Below are positions 1 to 11,564 of a stretch of 64,000 nt of DNA, piece after piece. Numbering within the stretch: position 1 is the first letter of the stretch; each line of letters opens with the position of its first letter. The DNA lies in the NCBI GenBank assembly GCA_018399015.1, contig CP073761.1, forward strand, positions 372,001-436,000. Direction: 5' to 3'. The notes under the pieces are model-generated. The model saw only the letters and a list, made by a program, of their open reading frames with translations. It was not told the origin of the DNA and did not search any database. Made by a program: the position numbers and the translations under genes. The stretch comes from Cyanobium sp. M30B3 (GTDB lineage: Bacteria > Cyanobacteriota > Cyanobacteriia > PCC-6307 > Cyanobiaceae).

Positions 1-923
1 TCATAGGCGGTGGCGGCCTCGCCGGGCGCTGGCGGCCAGGGCAGGGCGTCCAGCTCCTCCTGCAGCCAGGCCAGCTCCCGGGGGTGCTGCAGCAGCGCCG
101 CCAGCAGGCAGCCCAGCGAGGAGGCGGTGGTCTCGTAGCCGGCGAACAGCAACAGCAGCAGTTGCTCCACCAGGTCGTCATCGGTGAGCGGCAGCCCGGC
201 CTCGTCCAGGCCGCCGCTGAGCAGATCCAGCCCACCGGCCAGGGGCAGGCCCTGGCCGGTGGGCTGGCGCGCCCGCTCCAGCACCTCGCCCAGCCGGGCC
301 AGCAGCCGCTGCCGCGCCGCCAGGGCCCGGGCGAAGGGGCTGCCCGGAATGGCCAGGGGGATGGAGAACAGTGCCCGGGTCCAGATCTCGAAATCGGTGA
401 ACAGGGCGTCGCGGTCGGCCCCCTCCAGACCCAGCACCACCTCGGTGATCACCGTGAACGCGAAGCGCCGCAGCCGCTCCACCAGCGGCAGGGGCGCCGG
501 TGCCGCCGCCAGCTCTGCTGCCAGCTCGTTCACCAGCGCCACGATGCCCGGGCTGTAGCGGCGCAGCGCCGCCGCCGAAAACAGCTGCCCCACCACCCGC
601 CGCCGCGCCCGGTGGTCGGCGCCGTTGCGGTTGGCCAGCGAGCGGCTGCCCAGCAGCTGTTTCACGCTGGCGGGCCACCAGCCCTCAGTGGCCTCCGGCT
701 GGGCCAGCAGATCCTGGATCGCTGAGCCGCCGCGGATGAACACCAGCGGCTGGCCCAGCAGCCGCGTCTCGTACACATTGCCGAAGTGCTCAAAGCGCCG
801 CCGGGCGAAATCGCCATCGCGGAAGAAGGCCAGCGCCTCCAGCACGCCGGTGACGGCGCCGGTGCTGGGCAGGGGGCGGGGGCTGGCGGCGGCGGTGGCG
901 GCGGCGGTGTTCCCGGGGGCCAT
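1..923 (-). CDS. Cytochrome P450, C-terminus beyond window
   Basis: A haem-thiolate monooxygenase, of which the first 307 codons are present, from an ATG at 923. The oxygen-activating I-helix motif AGYETT is at about residues 261-266, preceded by the acidic LTDDDLVEQ segment typical of bacterial P450s. A basic HRARRR stretch near residue 105 matches the C-helix. The K-helix ExxR and the haem-binding cysteine would lie past the window edge, so catalytic integrity cannot be judged. The N-terminus is Ala/Pro-rich with no membrane anchor, which fits a soluble bacterial (CYP110/CYP120-like) enzyme. The substrate cannot be told from the sequence. The gene lies 4 bases downstream of the SUI1-family gene on the same strand. 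Confidence 0.9.
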   Translation of the reverse strand, partial: MAPGNTAAATAAASPRPLPSTGAVTGVLEALAFFRDGDFARRRFEHFGNVYETRLLGQPLVFIRGGSAIQDLLAQPEATEGWWPASVKQLLGSRSLANRNGADHRARRRVVGQLFSAAALRRYSPGIVALVNELAAELAAAPAPLPLVERLRRFAFTVITEVVLGLEGADRDALFTDFEIWTRALFSIPLAIPGSPFARALAARQRLLARLGEVLERARQPTGQGLPLAGGLDLLSGGLDEAGLPLTDDDLVEQLLLLLFAGYETTASSLGCLLAALLQHPRELAWLQEELDALPWPPAPGEAATAY

Positions 924-927
924 CGGC

Positions 928-1263
928 TCAGCCCCCCGCCTGCCTGGGCCGGAAGCCGGCCCGCTCCAGGGCCGCCAGGGCCGCCGCCACCTGGTCGCCC
1001 TGCAGCTCGATCACCCCATCTTTCAGGGTGCCGCCGGTGCCGGCGCTGGCCTTGAGCTGCTTGAGCAGGCTGCGGGCCTCGGCTTCGGGCAGCTCCAGGC
1101 CGGTGATGGCCGTCACCAGCTTGCCGCCCTTGCCGGCTTTGGTGCGCTGCACCCGCACCTGTTGCTGGGCCCTGGGGGTGGCTGGCGGGGCCGTACTGGG
1201 CCGGGCGAGGCTGGCGGCGCTGCTGGCACCCGCGAATTCCTGCCAGCCCCCTTTCTTGGCCAT
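928..1263 (-). CDS. SUI1/YciH-family translation initiation factor
   Basis: A 111-residue protein whose residues about 36-105 form the SUI1/eIF1-like fold: a basic strand (VRVQRTKAGKGGK), the conserved turn GTGGTLKDG and the IELQGDQ strand. Bacterial members bind the 30S subunit and influence start-codon fidelity; E. coli YciH is the reference. The first 35 residues are a low-complexity Ala/Pro/Ser tail. The gene is probably transcribed together with the P450 gene that follows. It is divergent from trpB, with a decayed methyltransferase relic between them. ATG start at 1263. Confidence 0.88.
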   Translation of the reverse strand: MAKKGGWQEFAGASSAASLARPSTAPPATPRAQQQVRVQRTKAGKGGKLVTAITGLELPEAEARSLLKQLKASAGTGGTLKDGVIELQGDQVAAALAALERAGFRPRQAGG

Positions 1264-1299
1264 CCGTTCTGCGCCGCCGTGAATCGCATTCTGAGGGGC

Positions 1300-1560
1300 T
1301 CAGCCCGCCACCGCCTCCACCAGGCTCACCGCCTCCAGCAGCAGGGCGTACTCGCCGGGGGCCATGGCGGTGGGGATGTGGCGAAGGATCGTGCAGCGGG
1401 CGTCGGCGCCGCAGCTGGCGGCCAGGCCCAGCTCGGCGGCCACCTGGATCATCGGGGTCACCCAGGCGCCGCTGGCCATCGCCAGCAGCTGGTCGGCGAG
1501 CGGGAGGGCCGGGGCAGGGTGGGGGGATTTGGGGCGTCCTGATTTGGTAGCAACGGGCGG
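1300..1560 (-). pseudogene. Internally deleted O-methyltransferase relic
   Basis: The minus strand here encodes an open stretch ending at TGA 1300-1302. Its first part (LADQLLAMASGAWVTP, then VAAELGLA) resembles the N-terminal dimerisation helices of class I small-molecule O-methyltransferases. It then jumps to a segment (ILRHIPTAMAPGEYALLLEAV) resembling the family's C-terminal strand after the SAM fold. The roughly 200 residues that should lie between, including the SAM-binding glycine motif, are missing. No convincing start is seen except an internal ATG at 1479. I read it as a deletion remnant; assignment to a particular methyltransferase is inference from motif resemblance. The opposite strand carries a G-run motif at 1511-1534. 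Confidence 0.5.
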
Positions 1561-1634
1561 CCGTACAGCGGCACCGCCCAGCTCACCGGCGGCGATGGGT
1601 TTACCGCCCCGCCTCCCTAGGCTGCACCCACTGC

Positions 1635-2899
<1,265 letters not shown>

Positions 2900-2903
<4 letters not shown>

Positions 2904-3808
2904 AGCGGGTCCTCCTCCCAGGCAAAGCGGGGCAGGCGGCGCAGGCCGTCCTGCATACAGGAGGCCCACACCTCCATGGAGCGGCTGATTTCCGGTGACC
3001 CCTTGCTCAACTTGATGCGCCGCGAGATGCGCAGGCCGTTGGCTGGCATCAGCGCCAGCTCGAACGGGGGGCCCACCGTGAGATTGGAGCGGCGGGTGAT
3101 CACCAGGGAGATGAGGCAGAGCCTGGCCGCGTCCTCGAGGGAGAGGCCGCAATGGCCCACGAAATCCAGGGGAGGTTTGCCGTATTTGCTTTCGCCGATC
3201 TGCAGAAACGGAGTTTCCCGGGTGGCCATCACCGCATTGCCCTGGGGGTAGATGAGGTAGATGCCATGGGGATCCCCCTGGATCTGGCCGCCGAGGATGA
3301 AGCTGGCCTGGGCGCTGGCCCCGCTCTGGCGCAGCTTGGCCGCGAACTGGTCCTGCACCGCCACGCTGATGCGTCCGATGTAATCGGCCGCCTCGTACAG
3401 GTAGCGGGCGCTGAGCAGGTCGGGCGCATCGGCAGGGCCGGCCGGTGCCGGTGCCTGCGGCGCGGTTGCACTGAGCGACGCATCGGCCGCCGGGCTGCTC
3501 TCCAGGGTGGCGACCACCCCGGCGGGTTCGCCGCAGGTGCTGAAGGCGGAGGTCTGGGTGGGAGTTGCCCGCGGCGGCGGCGGCACCGCCCGGTTCTCCC
3601 GCTCGTGCAGGTCCCGCTGGATCCGGTTGAGCACCGCCTGGGTGGTGGCCAGGTTGCCCGCCGCCAGCAGCACGAACAGCCGGTCCGCGGCCGGCTGGAA
3701 CACGTGCATCTTGCTGTAGGTGGAGATGTAGTCCACCCCCGCATTGGTGCGGGAATCGGAGGCGAACACCAGGCCCGCGTCCAGCAGGAAGGCCACGCAA
3801 TAGGTCAT
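2900..3808 (-). CDS. Anbu-type (proteasome-like) peptidase
   Basis: The N-terminus [26 protein letters not shown] has the pattern of the Ntn-hydrolase family Anbu (ancestral beta subunit): after Met removal Thr2 would be the nucleophile, with conserved SDSRTNAG at about 17-24. Further family features are [19 protein letters not shown] and the tail region with [13 protein letters not shown]. Anbu proteins are usually about 240-250 residues. This one has 302 because of a Pro/Ala/Thr-rich insert at about residues 74-128. Anbu assembles into open helical rings in characterised bacteria; its cellular substrate is unknown. It is last in a minus-strand group after hrcA. Confidence 0.85.
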
Positions 3809-3839
3809 CGCGCTCCCGGACGGTGACGGCAGCCCCGCA

Positions 3840-4835
3840 TCAGCTCAGCAGGCGGGAGAGGGTCTGGGCCACCGACTGCACGGCGGCCCGCGCCGTGGCG
3901 TAGGCCATTCGCATCGGCCCCACCAGGGCCACCTGGCCCACGCCGCCATCGCGGCTGTGGTAGTCGGCCTGCACCAGGGCGCACTGGTGCAGGGCCTGGT
4001 TGGGGTGTTCGGCGCCGATCCAGATGCCCCCCTGCTGCAGCAGCTGCTGGGGCGAGCCCTCCACCAGCTCCACCAACGGGCGCAGCGAGGCGGTCTGCCG
4101 GAACTCAGGCTGGCCCAGCAGCCCAGCCAGTCCGGTGGCCACGGTGCCCTGGCTGGCCTCCATCCGGGCCCGCTGGTGGCTGGCCAGTCCCTGGCGCAGC
4201 ACCGCTCCGCAGGCACTCAGCTGGGGAGGCAGGCTCGACCAGTCGATCGGGCCCAGGCGCAGCTGTTCTCCCACCCAGGCCTCGAGGGCGCCGATGTCAT
4301 GGCGGGCCTGCTGGGGCAGACGCAGGTTGAGGCTGTGGGCTGCCGCCGCATCGCCCACCAGGAACACCAGCAGGCGGTCGCCGCTGGACACCAGCCGCAA
4401 TGCCTGCAGGCTCGCCCGGGGCCGGGGGGGCACCGGCCGGGTGATCAGGCTCAGCAGACCCGTGAGATCGGCCAGCCGGCGGCTCAGATGCAGGAGCAGG
4501 TCGTCGAGGGCCGCCCACTGCAGGCTCAGGCCGGTGAGTTCGCGGGTGAGCTGCTGGGCCGCGGCACCCGGGGCCGGCAGCAATTCATCCACGTACAGCC
4601 TGTAGCCCTGCTGGCTGGGGATGCGGCCCGCCGACGTGTGCGGCTGGGTGAGCAGGCCCCGCTGCTCCAGGGCGCCCATCGCCGAGCGCACGGTGGCCGG
4701 ACTGGCCGGCAGTCCGAAGCGGCGCACCAGGGTGTTGCTGCCCACCGGCTCCATCGTGTCCACGTAGTGACGCACCGCCAGCTGCAGCACTTCCTGCTGA
4801 CGGCTGGAGAGGTGGCGACTGGTGGGGTACGGCAC
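3840..4835 (-). CDS. hrcA: Heat-inducible transcription repressor HrcA
   Basis: Represses class I heat-shock genes (groESL, dnaK in many bacteria) by binding the CIRCE inverted repeat. The 331 residues show the HrcA N-terminal winged helix: RQQEVLQLAVRHYVDTMEPVGS at about 12-33 and ASPATVRSAMGALEQRGLL, followed by the signature HTSAGRIPSQQGYRLYVD. The C-terminal GAF-like part ends in VGPMRMAYATARAAVQSVAQTLSRLL, as usual. Start is GTG 4835. No CIRCE element is seen nearby, so its targets lie elsewhere. It lies between the rhodanese gene (100 bases upstream) and the Anbu-type gene (31 bases downstream), all on the minus strand. Confidence 0.95.
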   Translation of the reverse strand: MPYPTSRHLSSRQQEVLQLAVRHYVDTMEPVGSNTLVRRFGLPASPATVRSAMGALEQRGLLTQPHTSAGRIPSQQGYRLYVDELLPAPGAAAQQLTRELTGLSLQWAALDDLLLHLSRRLADLTGLLSLITRPVPPRPRASLQALRLVSSGDRLLVFLVGDAAAAHSLNLRLPQQARHDIGALEAWVGEQLRLGPIDWSSLPPQLSACGAVLRQGLASHQRARMEASQGTVATGLAGLLGQPEFRQTASLRPLVELVEGSPQQLLQQGGIWIGAEHPNQALHQCALVQADYHSRDGGVGQVALVGPMRMAYATARAAVQSVAQTLSRLLS

Positions 4836-4935
4836 CTGGGGGGCACAAGGTAGGACGCGATCGTAGGCACTTCGCCCAGGAACAGGAGCCCGCGGCGGCC
4901 TTCCGTCTTGGGGAGTGCCTGTTCGGTCAACCAGC

Positions 4936-5310
4936 TCAGTAGCGCGGCACGCTGGGATCCACCTCCACGCTCCAGGCCTCGATGCCGCCGCTCAGGTTCC
5001 ACACCTGGCTGTAGCCCTGCTGGTCGATCAACCAGCTGGCGAACTGCCAGCTGCGGATGCCGGCGTGGCAGAGCACCACGATCGGCCGGTCCCGCTCCAG
5101 GTTCAGGGGCAGCTCGCCCAGCCAGTCGGCCGAGCGGCTCAGGGGCAGGTGCAGCACCGGGTGGGGCAGGCGGGCCAGCTGCAGTTCCTGGTCCTCGCGC
5201 ACATCCACCAGCTGGAGCGGCGAGCCCTGCGCCAGCCAGCGCTGCAGCTCGGGGGCGCTGAGGGTCTGGGGCGTGTTCACGGGCGGAGGTCCGATGCAGG
5301 ATGGGGCCAT
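4936..5310 (-). CDS. Rhodanese-like domain protein
   Basis: A single-domain sulfurtransferase-like protein of 124 residues (ATG 5310) or 114 (GTG 5280). The domain begins LQLVDVREDQEL, and the active-site loop is CHAGIRSW with cysteine at about residue 81. The C-terminal helix (QGYSQVWNLSGGIEAW) is typical. The six-residue loop starting with Cys fits persulfide chemistry, but the physiological substrate is unknown. It is divergent from the DUF3352 gene, whose ATG lies 14 bases away. If ATG 5310 is right, the two promoters must lie inside each other's coding starts. Confidence 0.85.
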   Translation of the reverse strand: MAPSCIGPPPVNTPQTLSAPELQRWLAQGSPLQLVDVREDQELQLARLPHPVLHLPLSRSADWLGELPLNLERDRPIVVLCHAGIRSWQFASWLIDQQGYSQVWNLSGGIEAWSVEVDPSVPRY

Positions 5311-5324
5311 CCTGCGTTGGCCGC

Positions 5325-6918
5325 ATGAAAGCCCGCCGATTCCTGGCGGTGGTCCTGGCCGTGACCCTGCTGCTGCTGGGTGTGGCCGGCGCCGCCTGGT
5401 GGCTGGTCTGGCAGCGCTCCCCCCTGCAGCTGCAGCAGCGGCCGCTCCCCCCGGTCGGCCCGCTTCGTGCCGCGCGACGCCGCCCTCAGCTTCTATCTGC
5501 TCAGCGATGCGGAGCAGCCCCTGGCCTATGCCCGGGCGGTGGCTCCCGCCCGGCAACGCCGCCAGGCCGCTGAGGCGGTGGCCCGCCTGCGGGACGGCGC
5601 CTTCGCTGCCGCCGGCCTCGACTATGCCGGTGAACTGGCCGGCTGGCTCGGCCCGGAGACGGGCCTGTGGGTGCTGGCCGACCAGGGCGGCGATCCCGGC
5701 GGCTGGGTGCTGGCCCTCTCCAGCCGGGACAACGACGGGGCCCGACGCTTTCTGCAGCGCTTCTGGCAGACCCGCAGCCTGGCCGGCACGGAACTGCAGA
5801 TCAGCAGCTACCGCGGCATGGGGGTGATCAGCGGCCGCGGCGCCCTGCTGGGCCGCCAGCCGCTGCCCCTGGCCACGGCCCTGATCGACGACGACCTGGT
5901 GCTGCTGGCCTCCGGCCGCGGGGCCCTGGAGCAGGCCCTCGACGTGTCCCAGATCGACGCCCTCAACCAGGCTGCCGACCCGCGGCTGCAGCGCCGTCTG
6001 GAGCAGCTGGGCCGGGGCATGGCCCTGCTGGTGGCCCGGCCCGAGGCCCTGCACAGCTGGCTGGGGGGCAGCAGCGTCCTGCCCCTTCCCGGGGGGGACC
6101 TGGTGGCGGCCCTGCGGCCCCAGGGCCGGGAGCTGGTGCTGGATGGCTGGCTCGAGCCCGGCCCGGCCACTGCCTCTGAACAGGCACCACCACCGCCCCT
6201 GGCCGGCAGCGATGGCCAGGCCCTGCTGGCGGCGCTGCAGGGGGAGGCGGCCCAGCTGGCCCTGCTCCAGGACCCCGCCCTCTGGCCCGAGCCGTGGCAG
6301 CCCCTGCTCCAGACCCTGCTGGGACCCCAGGCCGGCCCGGACGCCACGCCCCTGCCCGCCCTGCTGCTGGGCCTGGCCCAGGGACCTGTGCTCTGGCGTC
6401 AGGATGGCGGGGGCTGGCTGCTGGGCAGCCGGCCGGAGCAGCCGGCTTCGGATGCCCTGGTCGAACGCCTGCAGGCCCAGGGACTGGCCGCGTCACCGCT
6501 TGAGCTCGAGGGCCAGCCCGTGCAGGTGTGGACCCGGCTGCAGGCGCCCAGCGCCCAGCGTCGCCGGGCCGGTGCCCCGGAGCAGCTGGCGGTGACCCTG
6601 GCGGCGGCGCGCGCTGAACAGGCCGGCTGGGCCTGGTGGTCGGACTCCCTGGAGGCCCTGGCCCAGCAACAGCGCGGTCGTCACCAGCCCCCGGCCCTGA
6701 TCCACCGCCTTGAGAACCTCGCCCTGCCCGAGGCCCCCCTGCAGTGGGCGGCCTCGGGCCAGCAGGTCCAGGACCTGCTGCGCCGCTGGAGCGGCTGGCG
6801 GCTGCTCTCGGCGATGGCCGGCCAGGACCTCAGCGAGCCCGTCGGCGCCCTGGCCCTGGCCGTGCAGCCCGACGCCGATGGGCTGCGCTGGCGGGCCCGC
6901 ATCGCCCTCGACAGCTGA
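5325..6918 (+). CDS. DUF3352 envelope protein, frameshifted in a C tract
   Basis: A cyanobacterial DUF3352-family protein of unknown function. The N-terminus from ATG 5325 (MKARRFLAVV followed by a leucine/alanine-rich membrane helix, then WWLVWQRSPLQL) is read in one frame. From ARFVPRDAALSFYLLSD on, the protein continues in another frame to TGA 6916-6918. The switch falls at six Cs, 5447-5452: deleting one C joins PLP directly to RSARFVPR. With that correction the product is about 530 residues, anchored by one N-terminal helix with the bulk outside the cytoplasm. This is either a true frameshift or a homopolymer error; both flanks look intact. The stop overlaps the next start as TGATG. Confidence 0.8.
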
Positions 6919-7406
6919 TGGCCGGAGCCGAACTGTTGCTGTTGCGCCATGGCATCGCCGAGGAGCGCTGCCCCGGCCGAGCCGATGCCCAGCGGGCGCT
7001 CACGGCCGCCGGCCGCCAGCGCACCGCCGCCGTGCTGGAGCGGTTACTGCAGCTGGATCTGCGGTGTCAGCAGCTGCTCAGCAGCCCCCTGCGGCGCGCC
7101 CACCAGACCGCCGAACTGGCCGTGGCCGCCGGCCTCGCCCCGCAGCTCCAGCTGGTGGAGGGGCTGGCGCCGGAGGGCGATCCCTGGCCCCTGCTGCGCT
7201 GGCCCGCCGGGGTGGATCGCCTGGCTCTGGTGGGCCATGAACCCGACCTGGGCAACCTGGCCGCGGCCCTGATCGGGGCGCCGCCATCGGCCCTGGTGCT
7301 CAAGAAGGCCGGCATCGCCCTGTTGCAGGTCAGCGCCGTCAGCCCCCGGCCCCAGGCCCGGCTGCGGCTGCTTCTGGGGCCGGCCCAGTTGCTCGCCGGC
7401 AGCTAG
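6918..7406 (+). CDS. SixA-like histidine phosphatase
   Basis: A 162-residue phosphoglycerate-mutase-fold phosphatase. The catalytic RHG motif is at residues 10-12 (H11), the second conserved histidine is H107 in LVGHEPDL, and SSPLRRAHQTA supplies the phosphate-binding arginine. Size and the absence of other domains match SixA, which dephosphorylates histidine phosphotransfer proteins in E. coli; the cyanobacterial substrate is not known. The ATG at 6918 overlaps the DUF3352 stop, which suggests translational coupling. Longer upstream in-frame starts exist but lie deep in the previous gene and add no family-like sequence. Confidence 0.85.
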   Translation: MAGAELLLLRHGIAEERCPGRADAQRALTAAGRQRTAAVLERLLQLDLRCQQLLSSPLRRAHQTAELAVAAGLAPQLQLVEGLAPEGDPWPLLRWPAGVDRLALVGHEPDLGNLAAALIGAPPSALVLKKAGIALLQVSAVSPRPQARLRLLLGPAQLLAGS

Positions 7407-7463
7407 CGCTACGGCGCGGCGGCAATCGACAGGCCTAGGTTCAGCCCAGCAGTCTGTGTCGGC

Positions 7464-8642
<1,179 letters not shown>

Positions 8643-8666
8643 GTTTCCCCCATCTGCGTAGCCGTC

Positions 8667-9809
8667 ATGCTGAGCACCACGGCCCCGGGCGCCGGTTCCG
8701 GTCTGGATCTCCAGGCCAGCGTTGAAGCTGCCCTGCAGGGGGTGGGCCTGAGTGCCGGGGCGGCCCACCTGCTCTGGCTGCCCCTGCCGATGGTGCTGGT
8801 GCTGGTGGCCGCCGTGGTGGGCGTGTTGGTGAACGTGTGGCTGGAGCGCAAGATCTCCGCCGCCGTGCAGCAGCGCATCGGCCCGGAATACGCCGGCGCC
8901 CTCGGCATCCTCCAGCCGATGGCCGACGGCCTCAAGCTGGTGTTCAAGGAGGACATCATCCCGGCCCGGGCCGATGGCCTGCTGTTCACCCTCGGCCCGG
9001 TGCTGGTGCTGATCCCGGTGATCCTCAGCTGGCTGGTGGTGCCCTTCGGCCAGAACCTGCTGATCAGCAACGTGGGGGTGGGGATCTTCCTGTGGATCTC
9101 GCTGAGCAGCATCCAGCCGATCGGCCTGCTGATGAGCGGCTATGCCTCCAACAACAAGTATTCGCTGCTGGGTGGGCTGCGGGCGGCGGCCCAGTCGATC
9201 TCCTACGAGATCCCCCTGGCCCTGGCCGTGCTGGCGGTGGTGATGATGAGCAACTCGCTCAGCACCGTTGACATCGTCAACCAGCAGAGCGGTGCCGGCA
9301 TCCTCAGCTGGAACATCTGGCGCCAGCCGGTGGGCTTCGTGATCTTCTGGATCTGCGCCCTGGCCGAGTGCGAGCGCCTGCCCTTCGACCTGCCCGAGGC
9401 AGAAGAGGAGCTGGTGGCGGGCTACCAGACCGAGTATTCGGGCATGAAGTTCGCCCTCTTCTACCTGGGCAGCTACATCAACCTGGTGCTCTCGGCCCTG
9501 CTGGTGGCCGTGCTCTACCTCGGCGGCTGGGGCTTCCCCCTGCCGGTGGAGTGGCTGGCCGGCTGGCTCGGTCAGCCCGTCGACGCGCCGGTGGTGCAGG
9601 TGATCACCGGATCGGTGGGCATCGTCATGACCGTGCTCAAGGCCTATCTGCTGGTGTTTCTGGCGATCCTGCTGCGCTGGACCACCCCGCGCGTGCGCAT
9701 CGACCAGCTCCTCGACCTGGGCTGGAAGTTCCTGTTGCCGATCGCCCTGGTCAACCTGCTGGTCACGGCCGGACTCAAGCTGGCCTTCCCGGCTTTCTTC
9801 GGCGGTTGA
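8667..9809 (+). CDS. ndhA: NAD(P)H-quinone oxidoreductase subunit 1
   Basis: NdhA (NuoH homologue) is the membrane subunit that forms the plastoquinone site of NDH-1 together with the hydrophilic arm. In 380 residues it has about eight hydrophobic helices, the E-rich loop [21 protein letters not shown] and the segment [18 protein letters not shown] near residue 60. The first gene of an ndhA-ndhI-ndhG-ndhE cluster, it follows gltA closely, a gene order I recall from marine Synechococcus. ATG start at 8667 gives a 25-30 residue extension before the first helix. Confidence 0.97.
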   Translation: MLSTTAPGAGSGLDLQASVEAALQGVGLSAGAAHLLWLPLPMVLVLVAAVVGVLVNVWLERKISAAVQQRIGPEYAGALGILQPMADGLKLVFKEDIIPARADGLLFTLGPVLVLIPVILSWLVVPFGQNLLISNVGVGIFLWISLSSIQPIGLLMSGYASNNKYSLLGGLRAAAQSISYEIPLALAVLAVVMMSNSLSTVDIVNQQSGAGILSWNIWRQPVGFVIFWICALAECERLPFDLPEAEEELVAGYQTEYSGMKFALFYLGSYINLVLSALLVAVLYLGGWGFPLPVEWLAGWLGQPVDAPVVQVITGSVGIVMTVLKAYLLVFLAILLRWTTPRVRIDQLLDLGWKFLLPIALVNLLVTAGLKLAFPAFFGG

Positions 9810-9937
9810 CCATGGAGGCGGCCAGCTGGCTGCGCCGCCCGCCATCATGGGTCAGGCGTTGGTTCAGGCCCCGCTTCCCCGCCCCAACTCCCGCCCCAAT
9901 CCCCGCGGTCCATCAGCCCCTCCACTGAGCCAGTTCC

Positions 9938-10576
9938 ATGTTCGGGTTCCTCAAGAAAGTCGGCGACTACACCCGTGATGCCGTGGGTGCGGCGAACTAC
10001 ATGACCCAGGGCCTGGCGGTGACCTTCGATCACCTGCGCCGCCGGCCGGTCACGGTGCAGTATCCCTACGAGAAGCTGATCCCTTCGGAGCGCTACCGGG
10101 GCCGCATCCACTACGAGTTCGACAAGTGCATCGCCTGTGAGGTGTGCGTGCGGGTGTGCCCGATCAACCTGCCGGTGGTGGACTGGGTGATGAACAAGGC
10201 CACCAAGAAGAAGGAGCTGCGCAACTACTCGATCGATTTCGGCGTGTGCATCTTCTGCGGCAACTGCGTGGAGTACTGCCCCACCAACTGCCTGTCGATG
10301 ACCGAGGAGTACGAGCTCTCCGCCTTTGATCGCCACAGCCTCAACTACGACAACGTGGCGCTCGGCCGCCTGCCCACCAGCGTGACCAGCGACCCGGCCG
10401 TGTTCGCCCTGCGGGAGCTGGCCTACCTGCCCAAGGGCGAGATGGACCCCCACGGTGTGCCGGATACCGCCCCGCGGGCGGGCAGACTGCCCGAGCAGGT
10501 TCTCGAGACCCTGCCCAAGCCAGCGCCCGTTGCGGCTGCCCAGCCCGACGCGGCCCCCACCGAGGAGAAGGCCTGA
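9938..10576 (+). CDS. ndhI: NAD(P)H-quinone oxidoreductase subunit I
   Basis: The ferredoxin-like subunit that passes electrons through two [4Fe-4S] clusters toward plastoquinone. The two cluster motifs are complete: C64-x2-C67-x2-C70-x3-C74 ([12 protein letters not shown]) and C104-x2-C107-x2-C110-x3-C114 ([12 protein letters not shown]). The N-terminal amphipathic part ([12 protein letters not shown]) anchors it to the membrane arm. The 212 residues include a variable Pro/Ala-rich C-terminal tail after residue 165. The 128 bases between ndhA and ndhI hold no gene. Its TGA overlaps the ndhG ATG (TGATG). Confidence 0.97.
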   Translation: MFGFLKKVGDYTRDAVGAANYMTQGLAVTFDHLRRRPVTVQYPYEKLIPSERYRGRIHYEFDKCIACEVCVRVCPINLPVVDWVMNKATKKKELRNYSIDFGVCIFCGNCVEYCPTNCLSMTEEYELSAFDRHSLNYDNVALGRLPTSVTSDPAVFALRELAYLPKGEMDPHGVPDTAPRAGRLPEQVLETLPKPAPVAAAQPDAAPTEEKA

Positions 10577-11184
10577 TGACGATCGCCTCCACCACCCAGC
10601 TGATCTGCTTCGCGGTGCTCTCCGCCACCGTGGTGCTGGGTGCCCTCGGGGTGGTGCTCCTGCCCAACATCGTGTACTCCGCCTTCCTGCTCGGCGGGGT
10701 GTTCCTCTCGGTGGCGGGGCTCTATCTGCTGCTCAATGCCAGTTTTGTGGCCGCCGCCCAGGTGCTGGTGTATGTGGGTGCGGTGAACGTGCTGATCCTG
10801 TTCGCGATCATGCTCGTGAACAAGCGCGAAGACCTCTCGGCCATCCCCGGACTGGCACTGCGGCGGGTGCTTTCCGGCCTGGTGTGTGGTGGGCTGTTCG
10901 CCCTGCTGCTGCGGGTGGCGTTCACCACCCCCTGGGCGCTGCCCGGGCCCCAATCCGTGGGAGAGGAAGCCACGATCCGCATCGGAGAGCACCTCTTCTC
11001 CGACTACCTGCTGCCGTTTGAACTGGCCTCGGTGCTGTTGCTGATGGCGATGATCGGTGCCATCGTGCTGGCCCGCCGCGATGTGTTCAGCACTGACATC
11101 GGCACCGGCGAGGCTGCCGATCAGGGGCTGATCGAGAAGGCCCGCACCCCACTTCTGCTCGATACCTCCGCCTCCCGGCGATAA
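10576..11184 (+). CDS. ndhG: NAD(P)H-quinone oxidoreductase subunit J-like (NdhG)
   Basis: NdhG (NuoJ homologue), a membrane subunit of NDH-1. The 202 residues contain five hydrophobic helices. The conserved segment [20 protein letters not shown], with the pi-bulge region of helix 3 (YVGAV), is at about residues 61-80. A non-conserved tail after residue 170 carries the cytoplasmic C-terminus. Translational coupling with ndhI is likely through the overlapping TGATG. The 35-base gap to ndhE suggests one operon. Confidence 0.96.
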   Translation: MTIASTTQLICFAVLSATVVLGALGVVLLPNIVYSAFLLGGVFLSVAGLYLLLNASFVAAAQVLVYVGAVNVLILFAIMLVNKREDLSAIPGLALRRVLSGLVCGGLFALLLRVAFTTPWALPGPQSVGEEATIRIGEHLFSDYLLPFELASVLLLMAMIGAIVLARRDVFSTDIGTGEAADQGLIEKARTPLLLDTSASRR

Positions 11185-11219
11185 CCGCTCCCACCCTCTC
11201 TGCCAGGCCCCTCCCTGCG

Positions 11220-11558
11220 ATGGACTCCCTCACCCTTTCCCTCTCCGGCGGCATCCCTTTGCAGGCCTATCTGGTGCTGGCGGCTTCCCTGTTCTGCACC
11301 GGTGTGTGGGGGTTGATCAACAGCCGCAACGCCGTGCGTGTGCTGATGAGCATCGAGCTGATGCTCAATGCGGTGAACATCAATCTGATGGCCTTCTCCA
11401 GCTATCTCGATGGCCAGCTGATCCGCGGCCAGGTGTTTGCCATCTTCGTGATCACCGTGGCCGCCGCTGAAGCGGCCGTGGGTCTGGCGATCCTGCTCTC
11501 GCTCTATCGCAACCGCGAAACCGTGGACATGGAGCGCTTCAACCTGTTGCGCTGGTAA
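11220..11558 (+). CDS. ndhE: NAD(P)H-quinone oxidoreductase subunit 4L
   Basis: NdhE (NuoK homologue), 112 residues with three transmembrane helices. Conserved family sequence is visible in [22 protein letters not shown] at about 37-58, with the conserved helix glutamate, and in the third-helix region [18 protein letters not shown] with its glutamate. These two buried acids belong to the proton path of complex I-like enzymes. ATG 11220. It is the last ndh gene of this cluster and is followed after 6 bases by NAD kinase, so the NADP(H) pool and NDH-1 may be co-expressed. Confidence 0.97.
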   Translation: MDSLTLSLSGGIPLQAYLVLAASLFCTGVWGLINSRNAVRVLMSIELMLNAVNINLMAFSSYLDGQLIRGQVFAIFVITVAAAEAAVGLAILLSLYRNRETVDMERFNLLRW

Positions 11559-11564
11559 GTCACG

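Noticed and set aside
4836-4935. Possible CIRCE operator near hrcA
   Set aside because: Only a loose AGGCACT/AGTGCCT pair is present, about 40 bases apart; spacing and sequence do not match TTAGCACTC-N9-GAGTGCTAA.
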